Shown: positions 1-6,184 of the stretch, in pieces
How positions within the stretch are numbered: the first letter of the stretch is position 1
Layout: the number at the start of each line of letters is the position of its first letter
Program-made: the position numbers and the translations under genes
Source of the DNA: CAYJXJ01 sp964374095
GTDB lineage: Bacteria; Elusimicrobiota; Elusimicrobia; UBA1565; UBA9628
Direction: 5' to 3'
DNA length: 6,961 nucleotides
Assembly: GCA_964374095.1 (NCBI GenBank)
Contig: CAYJXJ010000218.1
Span: forward strand, 1-6,961
The notes under the pieces: generated by a model
Databases searched by the model: none
Seen by the model: the letters and a program-made list of their open reading frames with translations, nothing else
Told to the model about the DNA's origin: nothing

Positions 1-69
1 GGGGAGGCACATCGTCCCCGGCAGGATGGGCCACGGCTACCTACAAATTTTCAGCACCCGTCGTTAACC
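1..69. other. Upstream non-coding segment
   Basis: I see no gene here. There is a weak possible inverted repeat (GGGGA at 1-5, TCCCC at 15-19) without a T-tract, and a short A/T-rich stretch around 49-58 just upstream of the -35 box. That stretch could act as a weak UP-like element, which is only a guess. The end of any upstream gene lies outside the window. Confidence 0.4.
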
Positions 70-98
70 TTGACAACCCGGAGTTCGCCCCCTATAAT
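70..98 (+). promoter_or_regulatory. Consensus sigma70-type promoter
   Basis: TTGACA at 70-75 and TATAAT at 93-98 are both perfect matches to the housekeeping sigma consensus, separated by the optimal 17 bp. Transcription would start near 104-106. That leaves a leader of about 70 nt before the VWA start codon at 174, and leaves only about 12 nt before the alternative TTG at 117. A perfect match is unlikely by chance in such G+C-rich DNA. It suggests strong, largely constitutive transcription of the VWA gene and probably of the phosphatase gene 34 nt downstream of it. Confidence 0.85.
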
Positions 99-157
99 GC
101 TTGAAGATCAGGCGCGTTGCCGTCGGCGGGTCGGGAAAACGGCCGGCGGGACGCCAC

Positions 158-164
158 GGGAGGA
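158..164 (+). promoter_or_regulatory. Ribosome binding site of VWA gene
   Basis: GGGAGGA ends 9 nt before the ATG at 174. This good Shine-Dalgarno match decides the start in favour of 174 over the in-frame TTG at 117, which would add 19 residues of Gly/Arg-rich sequence with no domain character. Confidence 0.8.
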
Positions 165-173
165 CGGAAACCC

Positions 174-854
174 ATGGGCGGTCTCCTAGATGAAGTCGAA
201 GTAGGCAATCCCCAACAGCCGCACTGCGCCACCGTGCTGCTGCTCGACACTTCCGGCTCAATGGACGGCGCCAACATCACGGCCGTCAATGAGGGGCTGA
301 AAATATTCAAGGAGGAAGTCCTCAAGGACGAGGTCGCCTCCAAGCGCGTCGACATCGCCGTGATCACCTTCAGCGACAGCGCCCAACTCCTGCACGATTT
401 CTCCTCCATGGATGCCTTCGACCCTCCCAGGCTGGAGGCCGGGGGGGCGACGGCCATGGCCGGGGGCATCTCGATGGCCATCGAGGTGATCGAGCGGCGC
501 AAGAAGGCCTACAAGGACCAGGGCATCGACTACTACCGGCCCTGGCTGTTCATGGTCACCGACGGGGAGCCCTCGGACATGAAGCCGGGCGACGAGATCT
601 GGAACTCCGTGATCCACCGGGTGCATGAGAGCGAGGCCAGCCGGAAGTTCCTGTTCTTCCTGGTCTCGGCCGAGCAAGCCAACATGGACACCTTGAAGCA
701 GATCGCTCCGCCCAACCGGGCCCCGCTGCGCATGGCGCCGGGGAAGTGGAAGGAGCTCTTCCAGTGGCTCTCCAGGAGCCAAAGCGCGGTGTCGGGCTCC
801 AAGGTCGGCGAGCAGGTGGAGCTCCCCCCGATCGCGGGTTGGGCGCAAATATAG
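174..854 (+). CDS. TerY-like VWA domain protein
   Basis: This 226-residue protein is almost entirely one von Willebrand factor A domain. The metal-ion-dependent adhesion site (MIDAS) looks complete: D25-T-S-G-S29 after a hydrophobic strand (ATVLLL), T93 in GGATAM, and D130-G in the strand-loop MVTDGEPSD. The size and the order of motifs fit the TerY group of cytoplasmic VWA proteins. There is no signal peptide or membrane helix. In TerY-P triads such a protein accompanies a PP2C phosphatase and a kinase, and those two genes follow here. Its likely role is as a metal-dependent protein-binding adaptor, or as the substrate whose phosphorylation the other two set (inference). It has its own consensus promoter and is followed after 34 nt by the phosphatase gene, so co-transcription is likely. 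The family call is firm. The symbol terY is withheld because the locus is not a classic ter cluster. Confidence 0.9.
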   Translation: MGGLLDEVEVGNPQQPHCATVLLLDTSGSMDGANITAVNEGLKIFKEEVLKDEVASKRVDIAVITFSDSAQLLHDFSSMDAFDPPRLEAGGATAMAGGISMAIEVIERRKKAYKDQGIDYYRPWLFMVTDGEPSDMKPGDEIWNSVIHRVHESEASRKFLFFLVSAEQANMDTLKQIAPPNRAPLRMAPGKWKELFQWLSRSQSAVSGSKVGEQVELPPIAGWAQI

Positions 855-881
855 CCTAGGCATTCGCGGGGAACGGATTCC

Positions 882-886
882 GGAGG
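882..886 (+). promoter_or_regulatory. Closely spaced Shine-Dalgarno of phosphatase gene
   Basis: GGAGG lies only 2 nt before the ATG at 889, tighter than the usual 5-9 nt. The next in-frame ATG (928) lacks a good site and would remove the first strand of the phosphatase fold (GGKCMGDLHVKL then CQDSF), so 889 is kept as the start. The tight spacing could lower translation relative to the VWA gene. Confidence 0.5.
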
Positions 887-888
887 CC

Positions 889-3270
889 ATGGAGAAATTC
901 AAGGCGAAAGTTTTCGGCGGCAAGTGCATGGGGGACTTGCACGTCAAGCTCCAGACCCATTGCCAGGACAGCTTCGAGCACAAGGTCCTTCCTTCCGGCC
1001 GGGTGCTGATCGCGGTCGCCGACGGCCTGGGCAGCGCCGCCAAGAGCGAGATCGGGTCGGATTTGGCCGTGAAGACCGCGGTCGCGGAATACGCGGCCAT
1101 CTCCAAGGACTCCCCGCCGGCTGATCTCGCGGACTTCAAGGAAACCGCCAAGAAGACCCTGGAGGCCTGCCGAAAGGCGATTGAAACCAAGGCGGATGCG
1201 GAGAAGGCGCAGCCGCGGGACCTGGCCTGCACTCTCATCCTGGTGCTGTGCGGGGAGGGCCGGGTCTGGGTCGCGCATGTCGGGGACGGGGCGGTGGTGG
1301 CCCGGATCGAAGGAAATCTCGATGTGGTTTCCGCGTCCGGAGATTCGGAATACGCCAATGAAGTGACTCCCCTCACCAGCAAGGCCTGGGAGAATGAGGT
1401 CGAATATAAGACCCTCGAGAAAGTGGAGGCGGTCGCGGTCTTCACGGATGGCTGTCAACGCGCGGCCTTCGCCAAAAGGGGGGGCGAGTTGACGGCCCAT
1501 GAAAAGTTCTTCAATCCCCTGTTCAACTTCGCGCAGAAACTGGACGCTTCGGAGGCGGCGAAGGGCCGGACGGAGCTCGAGGCTCTCCTGGGCTCCCCGA
1601 AGATCTGCGAAAACTCCGATGACGACAAGACGCTGGTGATCGCGGTGGTGGGGGCTCCGCACGTGGGCCCTCCCGCGCCCCGCGCCCCGAAGCCCCCGCC
1701 GCCGAGCCCCGCACCCCCGACGCCCTCGGGAGGCGCCGCTTCCGGACCCGGGCCCGGGGCCGGACACCCACCCGCCCCCAAACCCAAACCGGGCGCTCAA
1801 CCCGGACCCAAGGCGGGACCGGCCGCGGCCAACGCTCCCAAGTCCGGACAGCCTCCGGGCGTCCATCCCCCGTCCGGAAATGCCTCCCCCGCCCCGCCCG
1901 CGGGCCGGGCTCCCCAGTCTCCCCAGCGCGGCCGTTCCGACCGAGACGAGCCCGATGACGCCGGGGGAGGCCCAAATCTCGGCGGCATTATTTTTGTGGC
2001 GGCGCTCTTGGCCATAGCGGCCGTGGCGCTGTGGTATTTCACACCGGCGCCGGGCAAGCCCTCGGACCCTGCCAAGGATTCCGCGGTACAGGACCCTGGG
2101 GTCGCCATACCGCCGTATCCACCCCCTCTCGAGGGGCCGGAAACGAAGCCGGCGGACCCGCGCATCGATCGGCACCCTCCCACCGGCAAGCCGGACAAAG
2201 ATCCTAAAAAACCGGTTCCTAGCCATGATCCCAAGAAGCCTGCGCACGCCGGGAAGGAACCGGAGGTTCCTCCGCCTCCCGCTGAAACCTCCAAAAAGCC
2301 GGAAGAGGCTTTCCCGAAGGCGTTCCTCGATGCTGGGATCAACGCGGAAAAACTTTTCGGTCGCGGTCAAGAATTGCATAAGAAGGACCAGTTGGTCGGC
2401 GCGTACGCGGCGTTCAGGGCGGCGGAGGAGCTGGGCCACAAAGACGCCGGTGAAAAGAAAGTCAGCCTCAGCGGGAAGCTAAGCGAGAAAGAACTCACGG
2501 AAGCGATGAGGGCTTATGGAGCGATCGAGAATCAGATCAAGGCGAGGGCCGACGCGAAGAAGGCGGCGGCAATCGTGTGGATAAAGATTCCTCCCGGTAA
2601 GTTCAAAATGGGCTCGGATAGAGGCGAACCTAACGAGAAGCCCATCCACGATGTGTCGCTGCCGGCATTCGAAATGTCCAATTCCGAGGTGACGGAGGGG
2701 CAATATAAGGCGTGCATGGATGCTGGAAAATGCCCGACGCCTCATACGGAAAAAGGTTGTGTTTGGAACGAGAAGGAAGCAACCCTCTCGAAGTTTCCCG
2801 TCAAGTGTGTGGACTGGGAGCAGGCTCTCGCATTTTGCCTCTGGCAGGGCGGAAGCCTTCCGACGGAGGCGCAGTGGGAATACGCGGCCCGCAGCGCCGG
2901 AAAGTCCTGGGATTATCCTTGGGGGGACAAGCCTCCGACCTGCGCGAAAGTGGTGATGCACGAGGGCGGCGACGGCTGCGGCAAGGGATCGACGGCGCCG
3001 GTATGTTCCAAGCCCGAAGGCAATACCAAGCAAGGCTTGTGCGACATGGCGGGGAATGTTGCGGAATGGGTGAGGGACCCATTTGTAGATTACGTTGAAA
3101 ACACGCAGATGCGCCCGCCGCAGCCAGAAGGGGATAGCAACCGTGCCTTTCGCGGCGGTATGTTTACGGATAGTGCCGTTGAGGTGCGGGCCTCACGCCG
3201 AAGAGGGATTCCGCCGGGCGACAGCTACCCCTCTTTGGGGTTCCGGTGCGCGCGCGATGCCGGCAAGTGA
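889..3270 (+). CDS. Membrane PP2C/PPM phosphatase with FGE-fold ectodomain
   Basis: This 793-residue protein has several modules. Residues 1-255 form a PPM (PP2C-type) Ser/Thr phosphatase domain. Its expected acidic metal-site motifs are visible: CQD27, AD45G with GLGSAAKSEIGSDLA, HVGD133G, FTD187G and DDDKT (D244-D246), so it is predicted active with Mn/Mg. Residues 256-360 are Pro/Ala/Gly-rich linker. Residues 365-384 are a single membrane helix (GGIIFVAALLAIAAVALWYF). Residues 385-472 are Pro/Lys-rich linker. Residues 473-560 are helical and TPR-like (LVGAYAAFRAAEELG). Residues 562-793 are an FGE-sulfatase/SUMF1-like domain (IPPGKFKMG, LPTEAQWEYAAR, GNVAEWV, FRGG, LGFRCARD). The likely topology is phosphatase in the cytoplasm and FGE-fold domain outside. 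The catalytic cysteine pair expected after FRGG is absent, so true formylglycine-generating activity is unlikely. It probably opposes the downstream kinases, which carry the same stalk and ectodomain. The DNA of the FGE part is clearly less G+C-rich than the rest. Confidence 0.9.
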   Translation: MEKFKAKVFGGKCMGDLHVKLQTHCQDSFEHKVLPSGRVLIAVADGLGSAAKSEIGSDLAVKTAVAEYAAISKDSPPADLADFKETAKKTLEACRKAIETKADAEKAQPRDLACTLILVLCGEGRVWVAHVGDGAVVARIEGNLDVVSASGDSEYANEVTPLTSKAWENEVEYKTLEKVEAVAVFTDGCQRAAFAKRGGELTAHEKFFNPLFNFAQKLDASEAAKGRTELEALLGSPKICENSDDDKTLVIAVVGAPHVGPPAPRAPKPPPPSPAPPTPSGGAASGPGPGAGHPPAPKPKPGAQPGPKAGPAAANAPKSGQPPGVHPPSGNASPAPPAGRAPQSPQRGRSDRDEPDDAGGGPNLGGIIFVAALLAIAAVALWYFTPAPGKPSDPAKDSAVQDPGVAIPPYPPPLEGPETKPADPRIDRHPPTGKPDKDPKKPVPSHDPKKPAHAGKEPEVPPPPAETSKKPEEAFPKAFLDAGINAEKLFGRGQELHKKDQLVGAYAAFRAAEELGHKDAGEKKVSLSGKLSEKELTEAMRAYGAIENQIKARADAKKAAAIVWIKIPPGKFKMGSDRGEPNEKPIHDVSLPAFEMSNSEVTEGQYKACMDAGKCPTPHTEKGCVWNEKEATLSKFPVKCVDWEQALAFCLWQGGSLPTEAQWEYAARSAGKSWDYPWGDKPPTCAKVVMHEGGDGCGKGSTAPVCSKPEGNTKQGLCDMAGNVAEWVRDPFVDYVENTQMRPPQPEGDSNRAFRGGMFTDSAVEVRASRRRGIPPGDSYPSLGFRCARDAGK
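1654..1974 (+). other. Low-complexity Pro/Gly/Ala linker region
   Basis: This C- and G-rich stretch encodes residues 256-362 of the phosphatase, dominated by Pro, Ala, Gly and Lys. It is a flexible tether between the catalytic domain and the membrane helix. Opposite-strand open frames here are products of the skewed composition. Confidence 0.7.
3234..3270 (+). repeat. Identical 37-nt gene tail, copy 1
   Basis: The last 37 nt of the phosphatase gene, including TGA, are identical to 6037-6073 at the end of the first kinase gene. They encode the C-terminal LGFRCARDAGK. From 3222 there are only two differences in 49 nt. The FGE-fold domains as a whole are far more diverged than this, so this is more than shared protein ancestry. 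It adjoins the duplicated intergenic block and may mark a recombination or gene-conversion tract. Confidence 0.85.
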
Positions 3271-3277
3271 TTCTCGG

Positions 3278-3295
3278 CCCCCGCCCCCGCCCCCG
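3278..3295. repeat. CCCCCG hexamer triplicate
   Basis: Three perfect CCCCCG units lie just after the phosphatase stop codon. The minus strand has three G5 runs separated by single C, but there is no fourth run, so a canonical intramolecular G-quadruplex is not assured. The equivalent site in the second intergenic region has only one full unit, so the tract may vary in length by slippage. Confidence 0.6.
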
Positions 3296-3392
3296 TCCGC
3301 GGGGCGGCCTCTTGTCCGGAGACAGCGACTGTACGCGCGTACAGTCGGGGTGAGGGCCTCACCCGCGCGCCCGCAAGGGACGCGGAATCCGT
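3293..3392 (+). repeat. Structured intergenic leader block, copy 1
   Basis: This block upstream of the first kinase gene recurs at 6084-6183. Over the 96-nt core (3297-3392 against 6088-6183) I count 5 mismatches and no gaps. It folds on paper into five adjacent hairpins. H1 is 3293-3307, CCGTCC/GGGCGG. H2 is 3313-3324, TGTC/GACA with a CGGA loop. H3 is the palindrome 3326-3347. H4 is 3348-3364, GGGTGAGG/CCTCACCC. H5 is 3366-3384, CGCGCCC, a GNRA-type GCAA loop, GGG, a one-base bulge, then CGCG. There is no T-tract, so it is not a classic intrinsic terminator. It could be a leader RNA controlling kinase translation, a processing site, an operator cluster, or a dispersed palindromic repeat. 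I do not recognise it as a known family. Confidence 0.7.
3326..3347. promoter_or_regulatory. 22-bp perfect palindrome, SOS-box-like
   Basis: The half-site CGACTGTACGC is followed directly by its exact reverse complement. The inner part reads CTGT (3329-3332), 8 bp, ACAG (3341-3344), which matches the CTGT-N8-ACAG pattern of the gammaproteobacterial LexA box. LexA motifs differ between phyla and the host is unknown, so binding by LexA is only a hypothesis. Other dimeric repressors or a stable RNA hairpin (9-bp stem, GCGC loop) would explain the symmetry equally well. No obvious promoter was seen next to it. Confidence 0.55.
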
Positions 3393-3403
3393 GACAGGCG
3401 CCC

Positions 3404-6073
3404 ATGAGCGAGACCTTCGAAGCGGATGACGGCGGCGCGGTCCCCCTGGGCCGGATGCTCGGGCAGGGGGGGGAGGGGGCGGTCCACGCGGTGGAGGGAC
3501 AGCCCGGGGTCTGCGCCAAGGTCTACAATCAGAAGGCCAAGAAGGACCTGCTCCACGGCAAGCTGCGGATCATGGTGGCCAACCCGCCCAACGACCCGTC
3601 CCTGTCCAAGGGGCATCGCAGCATCGCCTGGCCGACCCGCATCCTTTACCGCGGCCCGGCCGACGCCGCCCATTTCGCCGGGTTCATCATGCCGCAGATC
3701 TCGCTCCAGGACTTCAAGACGGCGCTGAACCGCTATCTTCCCCAAGACCGGCGCAAGGAGTTCGGAGGGGGCTTCACCTGGCGGCATTGCTTCAACACGG
3801 CGTGGAACATATCCAGCGCGGTGGCCGCCATCCATGAGCGCGGGTATTGCGCGGGGGACATCAACGAGAGCAACATCATGGTCTCGGGCACGACGCTCAT
3901 CACCATCATCGACTGCGACTCCTTCCAGGTGCCCGACGCCGCGGGCGGGCGCATTTTCCGCTGCCCGGTGGGCAAGCCCGAGTACACGGCCCCGGAGCTG
4001 ATCGGGAAGAGCTTCGACACGGTGGACCGGACGCCGGCGACGGACAATTTCGGCCTGTCCGTGATGTTGTTCCATTTCCTGATGGAAGGCTTCCACCCCT
4101 TCCAGGCGCGGGGCAGGCTCGTTGAAAACGCGGAGACGACCAACGCCAAGATCAAGCTCGGGCATTTTCCCTACCCCCACCCGGGCAAGCCGGAAGGGGT
4201 CGATCCGCCCGGACACGCCCCGCCCTTCGAGATGCTCCATCCCGAGATCCAGAGGCTCTTCATCCGGGCGTTCGTGGACGGGCACAAGGATCCTTCGACG
4301 CGCCCGACGTCCCGGGATTGGTACGACGGCCTGCGCAAAGTCCGCAAGGAGATCATCGCCTGCGGCGCCAACCCCAATCACGCGTTTTTCAGCCACGTGG
4401 GAGCGTGCCCGTGGTGCCGCATGCGAGACAAGGAGGGCGACGATCCCTACCCGTCCGCGCAGCAGAGAGGGGTTAACCTGCCGCCGGCAAACAAGGCGTC
4501 CGCGCGGCTCGGGCCGGTTCTCAAGGTCGGAACCGCGGCATTCTCGTACCGGGACATCCCCTCGGGGGCCAAGAAATGGGCGCGCCTGCGCGTGGAGAAT
4601 ACGGGAGGCGGCTCGCTGACGGGCACTCTCGTCTCGAACCGGGCGTGGTTGACGCTTCCCCGGGGCGATCTCGACGGCGCCTCGCGCAGCCAGGACATCG
4701 GCTTTCAGATCGACACCACCGATCTCGCCCGCGGATTCAAGGACAGGGCCGAGATCAAGGTCCAAACGAACGGCGGCGACGCCGCGGTCGCGGTGGAGCT
4801 TGAGATCTCCTCGGGCGCGGCCTTCGCGGGGGTCGGCGGGACGAGCCCGGGCTTGCGGACCAGCATCCTTTCCCCCGCCGGCCCGTCATTAGCGCCGTAT
4901 ATCATCGGGGGGGTGATACTGCTCATTCCGATCCTGGGGACCGTGGTGTGGCTGAATAATTCGGCGCCCTCGCGGCACAAGCCAATGGACGCCGCCAATT
5001 TACCCGCGCCCGAGGCCCCGCGCCCGCAAAAGCCCGCGGAATCCGGGGGGGAGGTCTTCGCCCCGCCCGCGCCGCCCCACCCATCTCCCCCCCAGCCGCC
5101 CCCCGAGAGGCAAAGCGAGTTTTTCCCGAAGTCCTTTCTTGACGGCGGGATCGACTCCCAAAAGCTGTTTGGTCACGGCCGGCAATTGGAGAGGGAAGGC
5201 CGCCTGGCCGGGGCGTACGCGGCGTTCAAAGCGGCGGAGGAGATGGGCGATGGACAGGCCGCCGAGCGGAAAGTCAAACTCAGCGAGAGGTTGAGCGAAG
5301 GACAACTGATCGAGGCCATGAGAGAATACGGGGTGATCGAAGCCCGGGTCCAGGCGGCGACGATCAGGTGGGTGAAAATCCCCGCCGGAAAATTCAGGAT
5401 GGGCTTCGAGAACGGCGATGCCGACGAGAAGCCGGTCCACGACGTGACGCTGTCGGCGTTCCAGATTTCCAAGTCCGAGGTGACCCGGGGGCAATGGAAG
5501 GCCTGCGTGGACGCCGGGCGCTGCCGGCCCCCGAACACGGATAAAGGCTGCGATTGGAGCGAGGGTGAGCCGGCCCAGGCGAATCACCCCGTCTCCTGCG
5601 TGAACTGGCACCAGGCCCAACAATTTTGCGAGTGGGCGGGCGGAACGCTGCCGACCGAGGCGCAGTGGGAATACGCGGCCCGCGGCGGCCGGGACTGGCA
5701 ATATCCATGGGGGAACAACCCCGCCACATGCGACAAAGCGGTGATCGACCAAGGCGGCGAGGACCAGCGGGGCGACGGCTGCGGCACGCGCTGGACGCTG
5801 CCGGTGTGCTCCAAGCCCGAAGGCAAGACCCGGCAGGGCTTGTGCGACGTCGTGGGGAACGTCGCGGAATGGGTGGCGGACGATTACGGGACCTACCACG
5901 ACAGGCCGGCGGTCGATCCTCAAAGCTCATTGACGCACAGCCAGCGCGTCTTTCGCGGCGGCTCGTTCACGCGCACCGCCGAGAATCTGCGGGTCACTTT
6001 CCGAAACGCGATGCCCCCCGCCGACAGCTTCCCCTATTTGGGGTTCCGGTGCGCGCGCGATGCCGGCAAGTGA
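3404..6073 (+). CDS. Membrane YegI-like protein kinase with Ig-like and FGE-fold domains
   Basis: This 889-residue protein begins with a kinase domain (about 1-320). It has a Gly-rich loop (LGQGGEGAV, 19-27), an ATP-site K39 (CAKVY), a catalytic loop GD152INESN157, a metal motif D170CDSF in place of DFG, and APE at 196-198. His, Arg and the loop Lys of the usual HRDLKPEN are replaced. This is the variant loop of YegI/TerY-P-associated kinases, and the ATP and metal residues are kept, so activity is plausible. CPWC at 335-338 looks like half of a zinc-binding site. Residues 358-470 form a beta-rich Ig/BACON-like domain. Residues 499-517 are a membrane helix. A Pro-rich linker, a helical stalk (570-650) and an FGE-fold domain (654-889) without catalytic cysteines follow. 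The stalk and ectodomain closely match those of the upstream phosphatase. The MSETF start is shared with the paralogue at 6185. Only a weak Shine-Dalgarno (AGG, 3396-3398) is present. Confidence 0.9.
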   Translation: MSETFEADDGGAVPLGRMLGQGGEGAVHAVEGQPGVCAKVYNQKAKKDLLHGKLRIMVANPPNDPSLSKGHRSIAWPTRILYRGPADAAHFAGFIMPQISLQDFKTALNRYLPQDRRKEFGGGFTWRHCFNTAWNISSAVAAIHERGYCAGDINESNIMVSGTTLITIIDCDSFQVPDAAGGRIFRCPVGKPEYTAPELIGKSFDTVDRTPATDNFGLSVMLFHFLMEGFHPFQARGRLVENAETTNAKIKLGHFPYPHPGKPEGVDPPGHAPPFEMLHPEIQRLFIRAFVDGHKDPSTRPTSRDWYDGLRKVRKEIIACGANPNHAFFSHVGACPWCRMRDKEGDDPYPSAQQRGVNLPPANKASARLGPVLKVGTAAFSYRDIPSGAKKWARLRVENTGGGSLTGTLVSNRAWLTLPRGDLDGASRSQDIGFQIDTTDLARGFKDRAEIKVQTNGGDAAVAVELEISSGAAFAGVGGTSPGLRTSILSPAGPSLAPYIIGGVILLIPILGTVVWLNNSAPSRHKPMDAANLPAPEAPRPQKPAESGGEVFAPPAPPHPSPPQPPPERQSEFFPKSFLDGGIDSQKLFGHGRQLEREGRLAGAYAAFKAAEEMGDGQAAERKVKLSERLSEGQLIEAMREYGVIEARVQAATIRWVKIPAGKFRMGFENGDADEKPVHDVTLSAFQISKSEVTRGQWKACVDAGRCRPPNTDKGCDWSEGEPAQANHPVSCVNWHQAQQFCEWAGGTLPTEAQWEYAARGGRDWQYPWGNNPATCDKAVIDQGGEDQRGDGCGTRWTLPVCSKPEGKTRQGLCDVVGNVAEWVADDYGTYHDRPAVDPQSSLTHSQRVFRGGSFTRTAENLRVTFRNAMPPADSFPYLGFRCARDAGK
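6037..6073 (+). repeat. Identical 37-nt gene tail, copy 2
   Basis: The final 37 nt of the first kinase gene, including TGA, are identical to the end of the phosphatase gene at 3234-3270. See that entry for the interpretation. Confidence 0.85.
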
Positions 6074-6083
6074 AACTCCGCCC

Positions 6084-6183
6084 CCGCCCGCGGGGCGGCC
6101 TCTTGTCCTGAGACAGCGACTCTACGCGCGTGCAGTCGGGGTGAGGGCCTCACCCGCGCGCCCGCAAGGGGCGCGGTATCCGT
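6084..6183 (+). repeat. Structured intergenic leader block, copy 2
   Basis: This is the second copy of the block at 3293-3392, upstream of the second kinase gene. All five hairpins can be drawn again: H1 6084-6098, H2 6104-6115, H3 6117-6138, H4 6139-6155, H5 6157-6175. Relative to copy 1, H1 changes a T-G wobble to a C-G pair and the H2 loop is CTGA instead of CGGA. The H5 bulge is G instead of A, and one base differs in the 3' linker. Only H3 is damaged. The block ends 1 nt before the ATG of the second kinase, against 11 nt before that of the first. Confidence 0.7.
6117..6138. promoter_or_regulatory. Degenerate palindrome, copy 2
   Basis: This is the counterpart of the 22-bp palindrome at 3326-3347 with one substitution per half: left CTGT is CTCT and right ACAG is GCAG. 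As DNA, both SOS-like half-sites are broken. As RNA, the stem keeps all but one pair (C-C mismatch, with a G-U wobble at the other change). If copy 1 is an operator, this one is probably weakened. Confidence 0.5.
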
Positions 6184-6184
6184 C

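Noticed and set aside
1..19. Hairpin or terminator of an upstream gene
   Set aside because: A 5-bp inverted repeat without a T-tract is expected by chance in this composition.
117..173. TTG start at 117 extending the VWA protein by 19 residues
   Set aside because: It would lie only about 12 nt from the predicted transcription start, lacks a ribosome site, and adds Gly/Arg-rich sequence with no domain. ATG 174 has GGGAGGA at good spacing.
856..2439. Long minus-strand open frame opposite the phosphatase gene
   Set aside because: Its Arg/Gly-rich product has no domain character, and it lies wholly opposite a gene with clear PPM motifs. It is a by-product of high G+C codon bias.
3278..3295. Canonical G-quadruplex on the minus strand
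   Set aside because: Only three G5 runs are adjacent. A fourth run within loop distance is not present, and the second intergenic copy does not keep the tract.
3278..3392. CRISPR array or tRNA/rRNA gene in the intergenic repeats
   Set aside because: There are only two copies, about 2.8 kb apart and separated by a gene. There is no spacer pattern and no cloverleaf or CCA-like features.
3271..3403. Intrinsic terminator between phosphatase and kinase
   Set aside because: The hairpins are strong, but no T-tract follows any of them. Rho-independent termination is not supported by sequence.
3359..4765. Long minus-strand open frame opposite the first kinase
   Set aside because: It has the same composition artefact, and the + strand carries clear kinase motifs with a paralogue that conserves the protein rather than the antisense frame.
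5000..5923. Minus-strand open frame opposite the FGE part of the kinase
   Set aside because: It mirrors the FGE coding strand and shows no recognisable motif.
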